From positions 1-51,169 of the forward strand of contig JAGBGO010000048.1 of NCBI GenBank assembly GCA_017935905.1: a stretch of 51,169 bases of DNA. Reading direction: 5' to 3'. This document shows, piece after piece, positions 15,188-24,409 of this stretch. A program made the translations under genes and the position numbers. The notes under the pieces are model-generated. The model saw nothing but the letters and a program-made list of their open reading frames with translations. It was not told the DNA's origin and did not search any database. Numbering within the stretch: the first letter of the stretch is position 1; each line of letters begins with the position of its first letter. Source of the DNA: Clostridia bacterium (GTDB taxonomy: Bacteria > Bacillota > Clostridia > UBA1212 > UBA1255).

Positions 15188-16963
15188 ATGAAGAAACTTT
15201 TATTAGGAAATGAAGCCATTGCACAAGGTGCATTTGAAGCAGGGGTACACGTTGTATCCTCTTATCCCGGAACACCCAGTACGGAGATTACGGAGAACGT
15301 TGCAAAATACGACGGTGTTTACTGTGAGTGGGCACCCAACGAGAAAGTGGCGTTGGAAGTCGCTATCGGTGCCTCTATTGCAGGGGCTCGGGCCATGTGC
15401 TGCATGAAACACGTAGGACTCAACGTAGCGGCAGATCCTTTATATACAGCGGCTTACACCGGTGTAAACGGCGGTTTGGTGATTGTGGTAGCCGACGATC
15501 CGGGTATGCACAGCTCCCAAAATGAGCAAGACACCCGCTTCCATGCCCTTGCGGCCCACGTACCGGTATTAGAGCCCTCTGACAGCCGGGAGTGCAAGGA
15601 ACTCACCGAGAAGGCTTTTGAAATCAGTGAAGAATTCGATACGCCGGTCATTCTGCGCATTACCACCCGCGTGGCTCACGCCAGAAGTTTGGTGGAGACG
15701 GGGGCGCGTAAAATGATCGATAAGAAGCCCTACAAGAAAGATATTATGAAATACGTAATGATGCCCGGCATGGCCAAGAAACGCCACGTATTTGTGGACC
15801 AACGCATGGCGAAATTGGAAGAATGTGCCAACAAGATGATCCATTTGGAGAATGCCGGCGCGAAATTGGGTATTATCACTTCCGGTATCAGTTATCAGTA
15901 CGTAAAGGAAGTATTCAAGGATGCAGCAATTTTGAAATTGGACATGGTGCATCCGCTTCCCGCACAGGCGATTCGGGAATTTGCATCTTCCGTTGAAAGT
16001 CTGCTGGTCGTAGAAGAATTGGAACCCTTTATTGAGAACTTTGTCCGTCAACTGGGCATTGCTTACGTGGAAGGCAAGAAATATTTTACCAACCAAGGCG
16101 AACTCAGCGTATCCGCCATCCGGAAAGCCTACTTCGGCGTGGATCCGGATTGCGCAACCCTTTCCGGGGATGCGGGCGTTTCCGTAACCGATGCCCCTGC
16201 AAGACCGCCTGTGATGTGTCCGGGATGTCCTCATAGAGGTGTTTTCCACGTATTGTCTTCTATGAAACTGCGTGTGTCCGGAGATATTGGCTGTTACACC
16301 TTAGGCGCTATGGCACCCTACCAGAGCATTGACGCTTGCGTTTGTATGGGCGCGTCCGTCAGCATGGCCCACGGTATGGAGAAAGCGGATAAGCAATGCG
16401 AGGCTCAAAGCGGCAAGCCTAATGAAGATGGACTTACCGGCACTGTCGCTGTTATTGGTGATTCCACCTTTATGCACTCCGGTATTACAGGTTTAATTGA
16501 TATTGTATATAACAAAGGCGCTTCCACGGTGATTATTCTGGATAACTCCATTACCGGTATGACCGGACACCAGCAGAATCCCACTACCGGTAAGACCATC
16601 CGGAACGAAGATACCCATCCGGTAAACTTGGTGAAGCTGGCTGAGGCCGTTGGCGTTCGCCGTGTGCGGGTGGAAGATCCCTTTGATATGAAGAAATTCA
16701 AGGCGGCCGTAAAGGAAGAAATCGAAAGCGGCGAGCCTTCCGTCATTATTGCCCAGAGACCTTGCGCTCTCTTAAAGAGCGTAAACTATGGGGCGCCCGT
16801 TGTGATCAACCCGGATAAATGTCGGAAATGCGGCGCTTGTATGCGCCTTGGTTGTCCCGCTATTTTCAAGGATGGGGACGCTTACAAAATTGACCACTCT
16901 TTGTGCGTAGGTTGCGGACTTTGTCAGCAAATGTGCGCATTCGGTGCCATTGAGAAAGCATAA
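15188..16963 (+). CDS. iorA: Indolepyruvate:ferredoxin oxidoreductase, alpha subunit
   Basis: A 591-residue protein with the IorA layout: an N-terminal pyrimidine-binding domain (SYPGTPSTEI), a middle domain, a thiamine diphosphate domain with CPGCPHRGVF (about 340) and GDSTFMHSGITGL (about 423), and a C-terminal two-cluster ferredoxin domain with C-x2-C-x2-C-x4-C and C-x2-C-x2-C-x3-C. It decarboxylates aryl pyruvates from Trp, Phe and Tyr to aryl-acetyl-CoA with reduction of ferredoxin, in the cytoplasm. All cluster cysteines and the diphosphate motif are present. Iron-sulfur and oxygen sensitivity fit an anaerobe. Confidence 0.95.
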   Translation: MKKLLLGNEAIAQGAFEAGVHVVSSYPGTPSTEITENVAKYDGVYCEWAPNEKVALEVAIGASIAGARAMCCMKHVGLNVAADPLYTAAYTGVNGGLVIVVADDPGMHSSQNEQDTRFHALAAHVPVLEPSDSRECKELTEKAFEISEEFDTPVILRITTRVAHARSLVETGARKMIDKKPYKKDIMKYVMMPGMAKKRHVFVDQRMAKLEECANKMIHLENAGAKLGIITSGISYQYVKEVFKDAAILKLDMVHPLPAQAIREFASSVESLLVVEELEPFIENFVRQLGIAYVEGKKYFTNQGELSVSAIRKAYFGVDPDCATLSGDAGVSVTDAPARPPVMCPGCPHRGVFHVLSSMKLRVSGDIGCYTLGAMAPYQSIDACVCMGASVSMAHGMEKADKQCEAQSGKPNEDGLTGTVAVIGDSTFMHSGITGLIDIVYNKGASTVIILDNSITGMTGHQQNPTTGKTIRNEDTHPVNLVKLAEAVGVRRVRVEDPFDMKKFKAAVKEEIESGEPSVIIAQRPCALLKSVNYGAPVVINPDKCRKCGACMRLGCPAIFKDGDAYKIDHSLCVGCGLCQQMCAFGAIEKA

Positions 16964-16979
16964 GAAGGAGGACACAAGT

Positions 16980-17579
16980 ATGGAGAACTTAAATATTTTA
17001 ATTGTTGGCGTAGGCGGACAGGGAACACTCCTTGCTTCCAAATTCTTAGGTGCAGCAGCCTCTTTAATGGGCAAAGACGTAAAAGTATCCGAAGTGCACG
17101 GTATGTCCCAGCGGGGCGGCAGCGTTGTTACCTGCGTGAAAATGGGCGACCAAGTGGCTTCTCCCATTATCGATTTAGGTGAGGCGGATATTATCCTTTC
17201 TTTCGAAGCGGTAGAGGCCCTTCGTTGGCTTCCCTATATGAAGCCAACCGGTACCATTATCACCAACACCCAGGAAATCAATCCTATGCCCGTGATATCC
17301 GGTCAGGCGGTTTATCCGGAAGACGTATTGGGTAAGATGAAGAAGGACGGCATTTCTATGGTGGCTTTCGATGCACTGTCTGTTGCAGAATCTTGCGGCA
17401 CGGTAAAATGTGTGAATATCGTCCTCTTAGGCGTATTGGCAGCGCTGCTCCCTGAAATCGGAGAGGAAATCTGGAAGCAGGCATTGGAAAGTGTTGTTCC
17501 CGCTAAACTTCTGGCGGTGAATGAGAAAGCCTTCCAAGAAGGTTTGGCTTTAGGGAAGAAGAAAGGAGAAACATTATGA
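16980..17579 (+). CDS. iorB: Indolepyruvate:ferredoxin oxidoreductase, beta subunit
   Basis: A 199-residue gamma-type 2-oxoacid:acceptor oxidoreductase domain. NILIVGVGGQGTLLASKFLG and the VHGMSQRGGSVV segment are family hallmarks. It completes the IorAB enzyme with the gene 16 bp upstream. The ATG at 16980 is chosen because AAGGAGG lies eight bases before it; an earlier in-frame ATG overlaps iorA. Confidence 0.93.
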   Translation: MENLNILIVGVGGQGTLLASKFLGAAASLMGKDVKVSEVHGMSQRGGSVVTCVKMGDQVASPIIDLGEADIILSFEAVEALRWLPYMKPTGTIITNTQEINPMPVISGQAVYPEDVLGKMKKDGISMVAFDALSVAESCGTVKCVNIVLLGVLAALLPEIGEEIWKQALESVVPAKLLAVNEKAFQEGLALGKKKGETL

Positions 17580-18010
17580 GTGTAGCGCAAATTTCTGTTT
17601 TCTTGGAGAATAAAGCGGGTAGACTTGCAGACGTATCCCGTGAACTGGGCAAGAATGGCATTGATATCAATGCACTGTCCATTGCAGATACCACCCATTT
17701 CGGCATTTTACGTTTAATCGTAAACCAGCCGGAGCGGGCGGTGAACGTACTGAAAGAGGCGGGTTTCACCGTAAACAGTTCTCCCGTGCTGGCTATCGCC
17801 ATTGACGACGAACCCGGGGCTTTGTCCAAAGCCTTGGACGCTTTAAACGAAAACCAAATCGGAATTGATTACATTTATGCTTTCGTAGGCAGAACACAGA
17901 ATCGGGCTTTGGTGATTCTCCGTGTGGAGGGTCCTTTGGAAGAGGCCGGCGCTGTACTTTCCAAAGCCGGTATTCAAGTGCTGAAAGATACAGAAGTGTA
18001 CAGTATTTAA
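17576..18010 (+). CDS. Tandem ACT-domain protein
   Basis: A 144-residue protein of two ACT domains (about 1-68 and 69-144). The first has VFLENKAGRLADVSRELG and the second AIDDEPGALSKALDAL, the typical ligand-binding turn with Gly. ACT pairs bind amino acids and regulate enzymes; proteins of this kind often accompany iorAB and paaK in anaerobes. It overlaps iorB by four bases (ATGA), so it is made in step with the enzyme and may sense its aromatic substrate amino acid. No catalytic domain. Confidence 0.88.
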   Translation: MSVAQISVFLENKAGRLADVSRELGKNGIDINALSIADTTHFGILRLIVNQPERAVNVLKEAGFTVNSSPVLAIAIDDEPGALSKALDALNENQIGIDYIYAFVGRTQNRALVILRVEGPLEEAGAVLSKAGIQVLKDTEVYSI

Positions 18011-18025
18011 GGAGGTTTATTGAAA

Positions 18026-19876
18026 ATGGATTACCAGAGCGGTAACGTCTCCATTAACGCGGAGAACATTTTCCCCATTATTAAGAAATGGTTGTATTCA
18101 GAGAAGGATATCTTCATTCGTGAAGTGGTTTCCAATGCCAATGACGCCATTACGAAGTTAAAGAAATTAGCAGCCATCGGAGAGGCGGAAATTCCTTCCG
18201 ATGAAGCGTGGAAGATTGAAGTGTCTGTGGACAAAGAGGCCGGCACCATTACCGTATTTGATAACGGTATCGGTATGACGAAAGAAGAAGTGGAGAAATA
18301 CATCAATCAGGTGGCGTTCTCCGGTGCCAAGGATTTCTTGGAGAAGTACCAAGGCAAAGCAGACGATGCCCAGATTATCGGTCACTTCGGACTTGGCTTC
18401 TATTCTACGTTTATGGTTTCCGATAAAGTGGAAATTGACACCAAATCTTTTACCGGCGCTCCTGCGGTACACTGGGAAAGCGAGACGGGCATGGAGTTCT
18501 CCATGAGCGATTCTGATCTGGACGAGCGGGGAACGTATATTACCATGCACGTAAGCGAAGACAGCAAGGAATACTTAGAAGCCTACACCCTTCGCACAAC
18601 CCTTGAAAAATACTTCTCGTTCCTTCCTGTTCAGTTGTTCTTTGTGGATGTGAATGAAGAAGTGAAAGAGGAAGACAAGGACAAAGAACCGAAACCTTTG
18701 AATAACCCCAATCCTTTGTGGCTGAAAGCCCCCAAGGATTGCACGGAGGAAGAGTACAAAGAATTCTACCGGAACGTGTTCCACGATTACACGGATCCTT
18801 TGTTCTGGATTCACCTGAATATTGACTATCCTTTCAATTTGAAAGGAATTTTGTACTTCCCGAAACTGAATAACCAGTATGATAGTTTAGAGGGCACCAT
18901 TAAAGTGTACTACAACCAGGTGTTCGTAGCGGACAATATTAAAGAAATTTTACCGGAATTCCTGATGCTCCTGAAAGGCGTCATCGACTGCCCGGATCTG
19001 CCGCTGAACGTTTCCAGAAGTTTCCTTCAGAACGACGGCTACGTGAAGAAGATTTCAACCCACATTACCAAGAAAGTGGCGGACAAACTCACCGGCCTTT
19101 ACAACACGGAGAAGGAAAATTACTGCAAGTACTGGGATGATATCAATCCTTTCGTGAAGTACGGGTGCTTGAAGGACGAGAAATTCTACGACAAAGTGAA
19201 AGACGTACTGCTGTTTAAGACCACCAAGGATGAGTACCTCACTTTGTCTGAACTGCCGGATTTGAACTGCATTTACTACACCGACGATGCGGTGCAGCAA
19301 GCCCAGTATATTCAGATGCTCACGGAAAGCGACGCAAAAGTGGTCATTATGGGCGGTCCCATTGATAATCATTTTATGAGCCTGATGGAGTACAAAGATG
19401 GCGGTAAAATGAAGTTTGTCCGCGTGGATTCCGATATCGCCGAGGGCATGAAGGATCAATCCTCCGCCGCGACGAAAGAAGATTTGGAAGCCCTTGCCGG
19501 TTTGGTTACGGAGGATTTCCGTAAAATGGCAGGAAATGACAAATTGGCTGTGAAAGCAGAAGCTATGAAGTCCGGTATGCCGGCAATTATTCTGCTTTCC
19601 GAGCAGGCACGCCGCATGCAGGAAATGATGAAGATGTACGGCGGCATGGGTATGAATTTCCCCATGGGAGAGGACGATATGACCCTGGTTTTGAACCAGT
19701 CCAATCCTACGGTACAGCGTTTATCCGCTTTGAAGGAAAGTGCACCGGAAGTATACGATATGGCGGTTGCGCAAATCTACGATCTGGCACTCCTTGCCCA
19801 CCAGCCTATGGACGCAGAGGGGATGAGCCGGTTTATCAGCCGCAGCGTGGAGATTTTGGAGAAGGCTTCGAAGTAA
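18026..19876 (+). CDS. htpG: Chaperone Hsp90 (HtpG)
   Basis: A 616-residue bacterial Hsp90. The N-terminal ATPase is recognised by FIREVVSNANDAITKL (Glu and Asn of the nucleotide site), DNGIGMTKEEV and GHFGLGFYSTFMV; the middle domain by SRSFLQNDGYVKKI with its Arg. The C-terminal dimerisation domain is present but shorter than in E. coli, as is common in Firmicutes. AAGGAGG (18009-18015) begins right at the stop of the ACT gene; it suits the ATG at 18026 and is too close to the in-frame TTG at 18020. It ends the operon, followed by a terminator. Confidence 0.95.
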   Translation: MDYQSGNVSINAENIFPIIKKWLYSEKDIFIREVVSNANDAITKLKKLAAIGEAEIPSDEAWKIEVSVDKEAGTITVFDNGIGMTKEEVEKYINQVAFSGAKDFLEKYQGKADDAQIIGHFGLGFYSTFMVSDKVEIDTKSFTGAPAVHWESETGMEFSMSDSDLDERGTYITMHVSEDSKEYLEAYTLRTTLEKYFSFLPVQLFFVDVNEEVKEEDKDKEPKPLNNPNPLWLKAPKDCTEEEYKEFYRNVFHDYTDPLFWIHLNIDYPFNLKGILYFPKLNNQYDSLEGTIKVYYNQVFVADNIKEILPEFLMLLKGVIDCPDLPLNVSRSFLQNDGYVKKISTHITKKVADKLTGLYNTEKENYCKYWDDINPFVKYGCLKDEKFYDKVKDVLLFKTTKDEYLTLSELPDLNCIYYTDDAVQQAQYIQMLTESDAKVVIMGGPIDNHFMSLMEYKDGGKMKFVRVDSDIAEGMKDQSSAATKEDLEALAGLVTEDFRKMAGNDKLAVKAEAMKSGMPAIILLSEQARRMQEMMKMYGGMGMNFPMGEDDMTLVLNQSNPTVQRLSALKESAPEVYDMAVAQIYDLALLAHQPMDAEGMSRFISRSVEILEKASK

Positions 19877-19890
19877 GAAAAGTTTAAATT

Positions 19891-19928
19891 ACAGCGTAGT
19901 GGTCTGTGTGCTGCTACGCTGTTTTTTT
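19891..19928 (+). terminator. Intrinsic terminator after htpG
   Basis: ACAGCGTAG (19891-19899) pairs perfectly with CTACGCTGT (19914-19922), followed by a run of T residues to 19928. A clear Rho-independent terminator. Confidence 0.85.
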
Positions 19929-19940
19929 GATATTTTGGGT

Positions 19941-20150
19941 AAGAGGTCGCAGAAACGCCGAACTCTATGTTTCACAACCCAATTCAGTCGAGGAAAGGTC
20001 GCGGATCTGCTGCTTTCACTGTTCTACGACCTTCTTTAGCCTGTAATAGGGGAAAAATCGGGTCGTAAACGATAAAATGGCCGTGTTTGCGACCTCTTGA
20101 CTGTGTTTTTGTGTTGTGAAATATAAAAAAATGAATTCTACGACCTCTTC
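19941..20150. repeat. Long nested palindromic element in the htpG-ftsK gap
   Basis: This explains most of the 378-bp gap between htpG and ftsK. Six copies of GGTCG(C/T) or its complement lie at about 19945, 19997, 20027, 20061, 20090 and 20140 in the order F F R F R R, which is its own reverse complement. Four pairs share one centre (about 20045): AAGAGGTCGC (19941) with 20139-20149, TTTCACAAC (19970-19978) with GTTGTGAAA (20113-20121), AAAGGTCGC (19994) with GCGACCTCT (20089), and TACGACC (20025) with GGTCGTA (20061). Sequence between the words is not conserved across the arms. No ORF or T-tract explains it. The word differs from that of the 5.2/6.3-kb elements, but the architecture is the same. 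Confidence 0.75.
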
Positions 20151-20194
20151 CATTTTACCTACCGCCGTATGCGCTTCTCCGGTTCCATCCATTC

Positions 20195-20222
20195 TTGATT
20201 TTTCCACCATAAATGCTATAAT
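20195..20222 (+). promoter_or_regulatory. Promoter of the ftsK gene
   Basis: TTGATT (20195-20200), 16-bp spacer, TATAAT (20217-20222) preceded by TGC (extended -10). The TTG start codon follows at 20255. Confidence 0.65.
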
Positions 20223-20254
20223 AAAAGAAAGTCATTTTCCGGGAGGGAAAGAAA

Positions 20255-22708
20255 TTGGCAGACGGACAAAAGAAGAATAATACACAAAAGAATAAGCGAA
20301 GCAAAGTAACCGTTAAGAAAACCAATCGATACACGGAGATTACCGCTGTTATACTGGCGACATTCGGACTTTTCATGATTCTGGCATTAGTTAATAAGGC
20401 CGGTGTAGTGGGAAACGTTTTTAAAGCCCTTTTCTACGGTTTATTCGGACAACTTGCGACGATCGTTTTATTGGGCATTTTATTTGCGGTCTCCTGGTGC
20501 ATCTTGCGGGGCACAGTAGATCGTGTATTTTCCCTTCGCAAGAGTATTTTATTCGCCGGTTTCCTTTTCTCCGTTTCTGCCTTTGTGCATACTTGCTTTT
20601 TTAATATTGCCGCTTACAAAGGCCTTGATTTTATGGGGATTATTTCAAAATTGTGGACGCAGAAGGAAGGCGGCCTGATTGGCGGCGGTATTAGTCTCCT
20701 TTTGCAGAAGTTTTTGCATAAAGAAGGTACGTATCTCGTATTGGGTGCGGCTTTGCTCATATTAGCTATGGTTTTGTTCTCTTTGTCCGTGGTTCGCATT
20801 GCACAGTGGTTTGCACGCAGGGGTAAGAATGTTTCTTCCTGGGCTTCCGGCGTGCGGGATCGTTTCCGTGCGGAACGCCGTGCGCAAGAGCGCGAGAACA
20901 AACGGAAATTAAGAGAACAGGAAGAACAAGAAATTGCGGCTCGTGAGGAAGCGGATTCCGTCGAAAGCGAAACGGAAGATGACGATGAAACGAGGGAAAT
21001 CGAGTTTATTTCTTCTTCGGAGAAGCAAAGGGAACATTTGCCTACCGAAACTGACCCTGACGAAGCCGATGAAGACACCGCTGCTGCGGACATCTCCCTT
21101 GACGATGACGACGAAGATGACGAAACGATCATTCCCGGCACCGCCGACGAGAATCTTTTGCCGGATCCCGGGAGTGTCATTCCTACGAAGATTCCGGATC
21201 CCAGAACGGAACTTACTTTAGTTACGGCGAAGGAAGAATTGGACTACGTTAAGCCGCCTTTTTCGATGCTTCATCGGGTGGATGAACCGGAGGGACGCGT
21301 TGATGAACAGCGGCAGAAAGCCAGACAAACGGCACACAAATTGGAATCCGTTATGCGTAGTTTCGGCATTGAGGCGAAGGTGAATTCTATTTCCAGAGGT
21401 TCTACGGTAACTATGTATGAACTTCAACCTCAATCCGGTGTAAAGGTCAGCAAGATTAAGGGATTGGCGGATGACATTGCTTTGAATTTAGCGGCTTCCG
21501 GTGTTCGAATTGAAGCCCCCATTCCGGGCAAGGCTGCTATTGGTATTGAAATTCCCAACGAGGAGAAGAGTACGGTTTACTTGAAATCCTTGATTGAGAC
21601 CAGTGCGTTTTTAAATCATAAATCCAAATTGGCATTCTGTTTGGGTGAAGATATTTCCGGTGCCCCTGTGATTGCGGATATTGCCAAGATGCCCCACTTA
21701 CTGATTGCCGGTACCACCGGTTCCGGTAAGAGTGTCTGCGTCAACTGTTTAATTGTCAGTTTGCTGTACCGCTGCTCGCCCAACGACGTTCGGTTGATTA
21801 TGATCGACCCAAAAGTGGTAGAGCTTCAGATGTACAACGGTATTCCCCATTTGTTGATTCCCGTTGTAACCGAACCGAAGAAAGCGGCAGCCGCTTTGTC
21901 CTGGGCTGTACAGGAAATGGAGAACCGTTACAAGCAGTTTGCACTTTGCAACATTCGTGATATCAATGCATATAATCTTTATGCGGAGGAACACGATCTG
22001 CCGAAGCTGCCCAGAATTGTCATTATTATTGACGAGCTTGCGGATTTGATGATGGTAGTGCGGGATTCTATTGAAGAAGCCATTAACCGTATCGCACAGA
22101 AGGCCAGAGCTGCCGGTATGCATTTGATCGTGGCAACCCAAAGACCTTCGGTGGACGTTATTACCGGTTTGATCAAAGCCAATATTCCTTCCCGAATTGC
22201 CTTTGCCGTATCCTCGCAGGTAGACTCCAAGACTATTTTGGATTACGGCGGCGCCGAGAAATTATTAGGCCGCGGTGATATGTTGTATTATCCCGTAGGA
22301 AATATGAAAGCCTCTCGCGTGCAGGGCGGTTTTGTATCCGACGGAGAAATCGAGAAGATTGTGGAATTCATTAAGGAATCTGTAGATGAACCGGCTTATG
22401 ACGATACGGTATCTGCTCAAATTGACAGCGTGCGCATTTTGGAGAAAGCCGGTAAGCGGGGCAGTGCTGCGATGGCGGACCGTGGCGGCGCAGAAGCAGA
22501 CGGAGATCCGCTTCTTGCAGATGCTTTGGACATTGCGATCGAAGTGAAGCAAATTTCCGCCTCTTTCCTGCAACGAAAGTTAGGCTTGGGTTACGCCCGT
22601 GCCTCCCGCTTGATTGACCAATTGGAAGAACGAGGCTACATCAGTGGTCGGGACGGCAACAATCCCAGACACGTATTGGTACAGGAAAATCCTTTAAGAA
22701 ATGATTGA
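20255..22708 (+). CDS. ftsK: DNA translocase FtsK/SpoIIIE
   Basis: An 817-residue septal DNA pump. About four membrane helices (residues ~28-185) are followed by a charged, acidic Asp/Glu/Ser-rich linker (~205-310), the alpha/beta motor domain and a winged-helix gamma domain. Walker A GTTGSGKS (about 488), Walker [12 protein letters not shown] (about 590) and [10 protein letters not shown] are intact; the gamma domain ([20 protein letters not shown]) would read the KOPS/SRS-type polarity sequences. In a spore former it moves the chromosome through the septum. TTG is chosen as start because GGGAGG ends eight bases upstream and no ATG is near. Confidence 0.95.
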   Translation: MADGQKKNNTQKNKRSKVTVKKTNRYTEITAVILATFGLFMILALVNKAGVVGNVFKALFYGLFGQLATIVLLGILFAVSWCILRGTVDRVFSLRKSILFAGFLFSVSAFVHTCFFNIAAYKGLDFMGIISKLWTQKEGGLIGGGISLLLQKFLHKEGTYLVLGAALLILAMVLFSLSVVRIAQWFARRGKNVSSWASGVRDRFRAERRAQERENKRKLREQEEQEIAAREEADSVESETEDDDETREIEFISSSEKQREHLPTETDPDEADEDTAAADISLDDDDEDDETIIPGTADENLLPDPGSVIPTKIPDPRTELTLVTAKEELDYVKPPFSMLHRVDEPEGRVDEQRQKARQTAHKLESVMRSFGIEAKVNSISRGSTVTMYELQPQSGVKVSKIKGLADDIALNLAASGVRIEAPIPGKAAIGIEIPNEEKSTVYLKSLIETSAFLNHKSKLAFCLGEDISGAPVIADIAKMPHLLIAGTTGSGKSVCVNCLIVSLLYRCSPNDVRLIMIDPKVVELQMYNGIPHLLIPVVTEPKKAAAALSWAVQEMENRYKQFALCNIRDINAYNLYAEEHDLPKLPRIVIIIDELADLMMVVRDSIEEAINRIAQKARAAGMHLIVATQRPSVDVITGLIKANIPSRIAFAVSSQVDSKTILDYGGAEKLLGRGDMLYYPVGNMKASRVQGGFVSDGEIEKIVEFIKESVDEPAYDDTVSAQIDSVRILEKAGKRGSAAMADRGGAEADGDPLLADALDIAIEVKQISASFLQRKLGLGYARASRLIDQLEERGYISGRDGNNPRHVLVQENPLRND

Positions 22709-22716
22709 GGCATGCT

Positions 22717-23673
22717 ATGATACCGTATTCTGTAATTGATGCCCATTGTGATACACTCACCATGTTAGAACCGGGGCAGCATTTGTTGGACTGTCCGAAA
22801 CATTATAACGTGCAGAAACAAAGTCAGTATGCCCGCTTTCTGCAGGTCATGGACTTGTGGGTGGATAAAGGTGAACATCCGGTGAATGACCGGGTGAATC
22901 ATTACGTGGATTTTTACCGGCAGGAAGTAGAAAGAACACCGGAGATTCAGACGATTTTGACCCGGGAGGACTTAGTACACTATTTTACCTGTCCCACACC
23001 CCAAAATCCCGCTTGGCTTTTGGGCATTGAAGGGGGCGAATGTGCAGATGATTCGTTAAAGCGCCTGCAGGAACTTTTCAATCAAGGGGTGCGTTTGATT
23101 ACCCTTACCTGGAATACACCCAACGAAATTTCAGATACCAACCTGGTTCAAAGAACGGAGAATCCCGGACTTACGCCTTACGGCAGGGAAGTGGTGCGGG
23201 AAATGAACCGTTTGGGTATGATTATTGACGTGTCCCATATTTCCGACGCGGGTTTTCAGGACGTGCTGGAAACTACGGAGAAACCCATTGTAGCGTCCCA
23301 TTCCAATGCAAGACGTTTGTGTCCCCATTCCCGCAATCTGACGGATGCTATGTTCAAAGACTTAATGAAGAATGGGGGCGTTACCGGCATGAACTTCTGT
23401 ACGGAGTTTTTGGGCGGCAGCGAAGATTTGGAACAAATCGTCCGTCATATCGAGCATTTTGCCGGTCTTGGAGGGATTGCCCATATCGGTATGGGCAGCG
23501 ACTTTGACGGCATTGACGAACTTCCCGGCGGCATCCGCGGTACGGAAAGCTTGTACCGCATCTTCGACCGTTTGCTGCAGTTGAATTATACAGACGAGCA
23601 AGTTGAAGCCATTGCCTGGAAGAATTTTTACCGGGTATTCTCAAGCGTGCTTCCTCTTGCGGAAGCGCAGTAG
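22717..23673 (+). CDS. Membrane-dipeptidase-like enzyme (peptidase M19)
   Basis: A 318-residue zinc dipeptidase of the renal dipeptidase family. VIDAHCDT gives the His-x-Asp ligands, GIEGGECAD the bridging Glu, and DVSHISD and ASHSNARRLCPHSRNLTD the second-metal His residues; GSDFDGID near the C-terminus is typical. No signal peptide, so probably a cytoplasmic enzyme cleaving dipeptides, including L-D or D-D types. The start at 22717 lies six bases after TGAGG, nine bases beyond the ftsK stop. Its last 33 bases overlap the end of yabQ on the other strand. Confidence 0.9.
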   Translation: MIPYSVIDAHCDTLTMLEPGQHLLDCPKHYNVQKQSQYARFLQVMDLWVDKGEHPVNDRVNHYVDFYRQEVERTPEIQTILTREDLVHYFTCPTPQNPAWLLGIEGGECADDSLKRLQELFNQGVRLITLTWNTPNEISDTNLVQRTENPGLTPYGREVVREMNRLGMIIDVSHISDAGFQDVLETTEKPIVASHSNARRLCPHSRNLTDAMFKDLMKNGGVTGMNFCTEFLGGSEDLEQIVRHIEHFAGLGGIAHIGMGSDFDGIDELPGGIRGTESLYRIFDRLLQLNYTDEQVEAIAWKNFYRVFSSVLPLAEAQ

Positions 23674-24048
23674 GATTTTTCGCGGCATTTTCCAGAAGAG
23701 AAACGTCCATACGTGTAAGATTCCGCAGAATAGACCGTAAATCAGCAGCCCGGTGACGCGGGTGAGTGCGCCCACGTAGAAAAGCACGCCGCACAAGAAC
23801 CCGGCGATCAGGTAGCCTCGCAGCACGCCGTCCGCAAAGACGTAGATGGTCATAATAAAGAGTAAAAAGGCGCAGCACACCCACAAAACGTCGCCGATAG
23901 GGCGGGTACAGGTGCAGATTCTCCGCAGTTGTTTCTTGGAGGGCAGCACGTGGAGAGACGCTCGCCGCCAAGCGCGCAAAATATCGTAGGCCAGTGCCAC
24001 CAATATGCCGGAGAGGGCCATCATGGAAAAATCAAACAATTCATTCAC
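23641..24048 (-). CDS. yabQ: Spore cortex protein YabQ-like
   Basis: A 135-residue protein with four or five membrane helices and the YabQ pattern ALAYDILRAWRR near the N-terminus, then a Lys-rich loop, a DVLWVCCAFLLF helix and an FADGVLRGY segment. YabQ sits in the forespore outer membrane and is needed for cortex formation. It starts with GTG, overlapping the yabP stop by four bases (GTGA), and is convergent with the dipeptidase gene. Assignment rests on pattern, length and linkage to yabP. Confidence 0.82.
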   Translation of the reverse strand: MNELFDFSMMALSGILVALAYDILRAWRRASLHVLPSKKQLRRICTCTRPIGDVLWVCCAFLLFIMTIYVFADGVLRGYLIAGFLCGVLFYVGALTRVTGLLIYGLFCGILHVWTFLFWKMPRKILLRFRKRKHA

Positions 24049-24305
24049 CGGAAAATCCTCCGCAGTATACCGGTTTTCTTCACGTCTTTTTGATCATCGT
24101 AGCTGCAACTGCAAAAATATCCGCTAACCAGCAGTTCGTGTTGTTCCAAGCTTAATTTGCCGATTTTCAGCCCGGTTCCCCGAAGTAAAATATCCCCCAA
24201 CTCTGTGGAAAGGTCAATGTAATTCTCATCAAAACCGTTTACGTCAATGACGCCGGTGATACGAATGGTTTCCCGGTTTTCTACGGTGATATTCTGTTGG
24301 CTCAT
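24045..24305 (-). CDS. yabP: Sporulation protein YabP-like
   Basis: An 86-residue soluble beta-rich protein: ITVENRETIRITGVIDVNGFDE, split after residue 20, then DLSTELGDILLRG and LKIGKLSLEQHELLVSG match the YabP/YqfC pattern. It is made in the mother cell and required early in sporulation. The start at 24305 has AGGAG about ten bases upstream. It is coupled to yabQ. In Bacillus the same pair is followed by divIC and yabR; here those two genes lie 13 kb away. Confidence 0.87.
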   Translation of the reverse strand: MSQQNITVENRETIRITGVIDVNGFDENYIDLSTELGDILLRGTGLKIGKLSLEQHELLVSGYFCSCSYDDQKDVKKTGILRRIFR

Positions 24306-24409
24306 GATGTGTGCTCCTGCGTAAAATGCTTTGAAATATAGATATGTTCTTTTTTGAAAGTTTATGATATACTTTAGGTAAGTACCGTCTGAATAAGGAG
24401 GACCCTGTT

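Noticed and set aside
20614..21180. Serine-rich protein on the minus strand inside ftsK
   Set aside because: It is the antisense of the acidic Asp/Glu linker, with no ribosome binding site; composition explains the long open frame.
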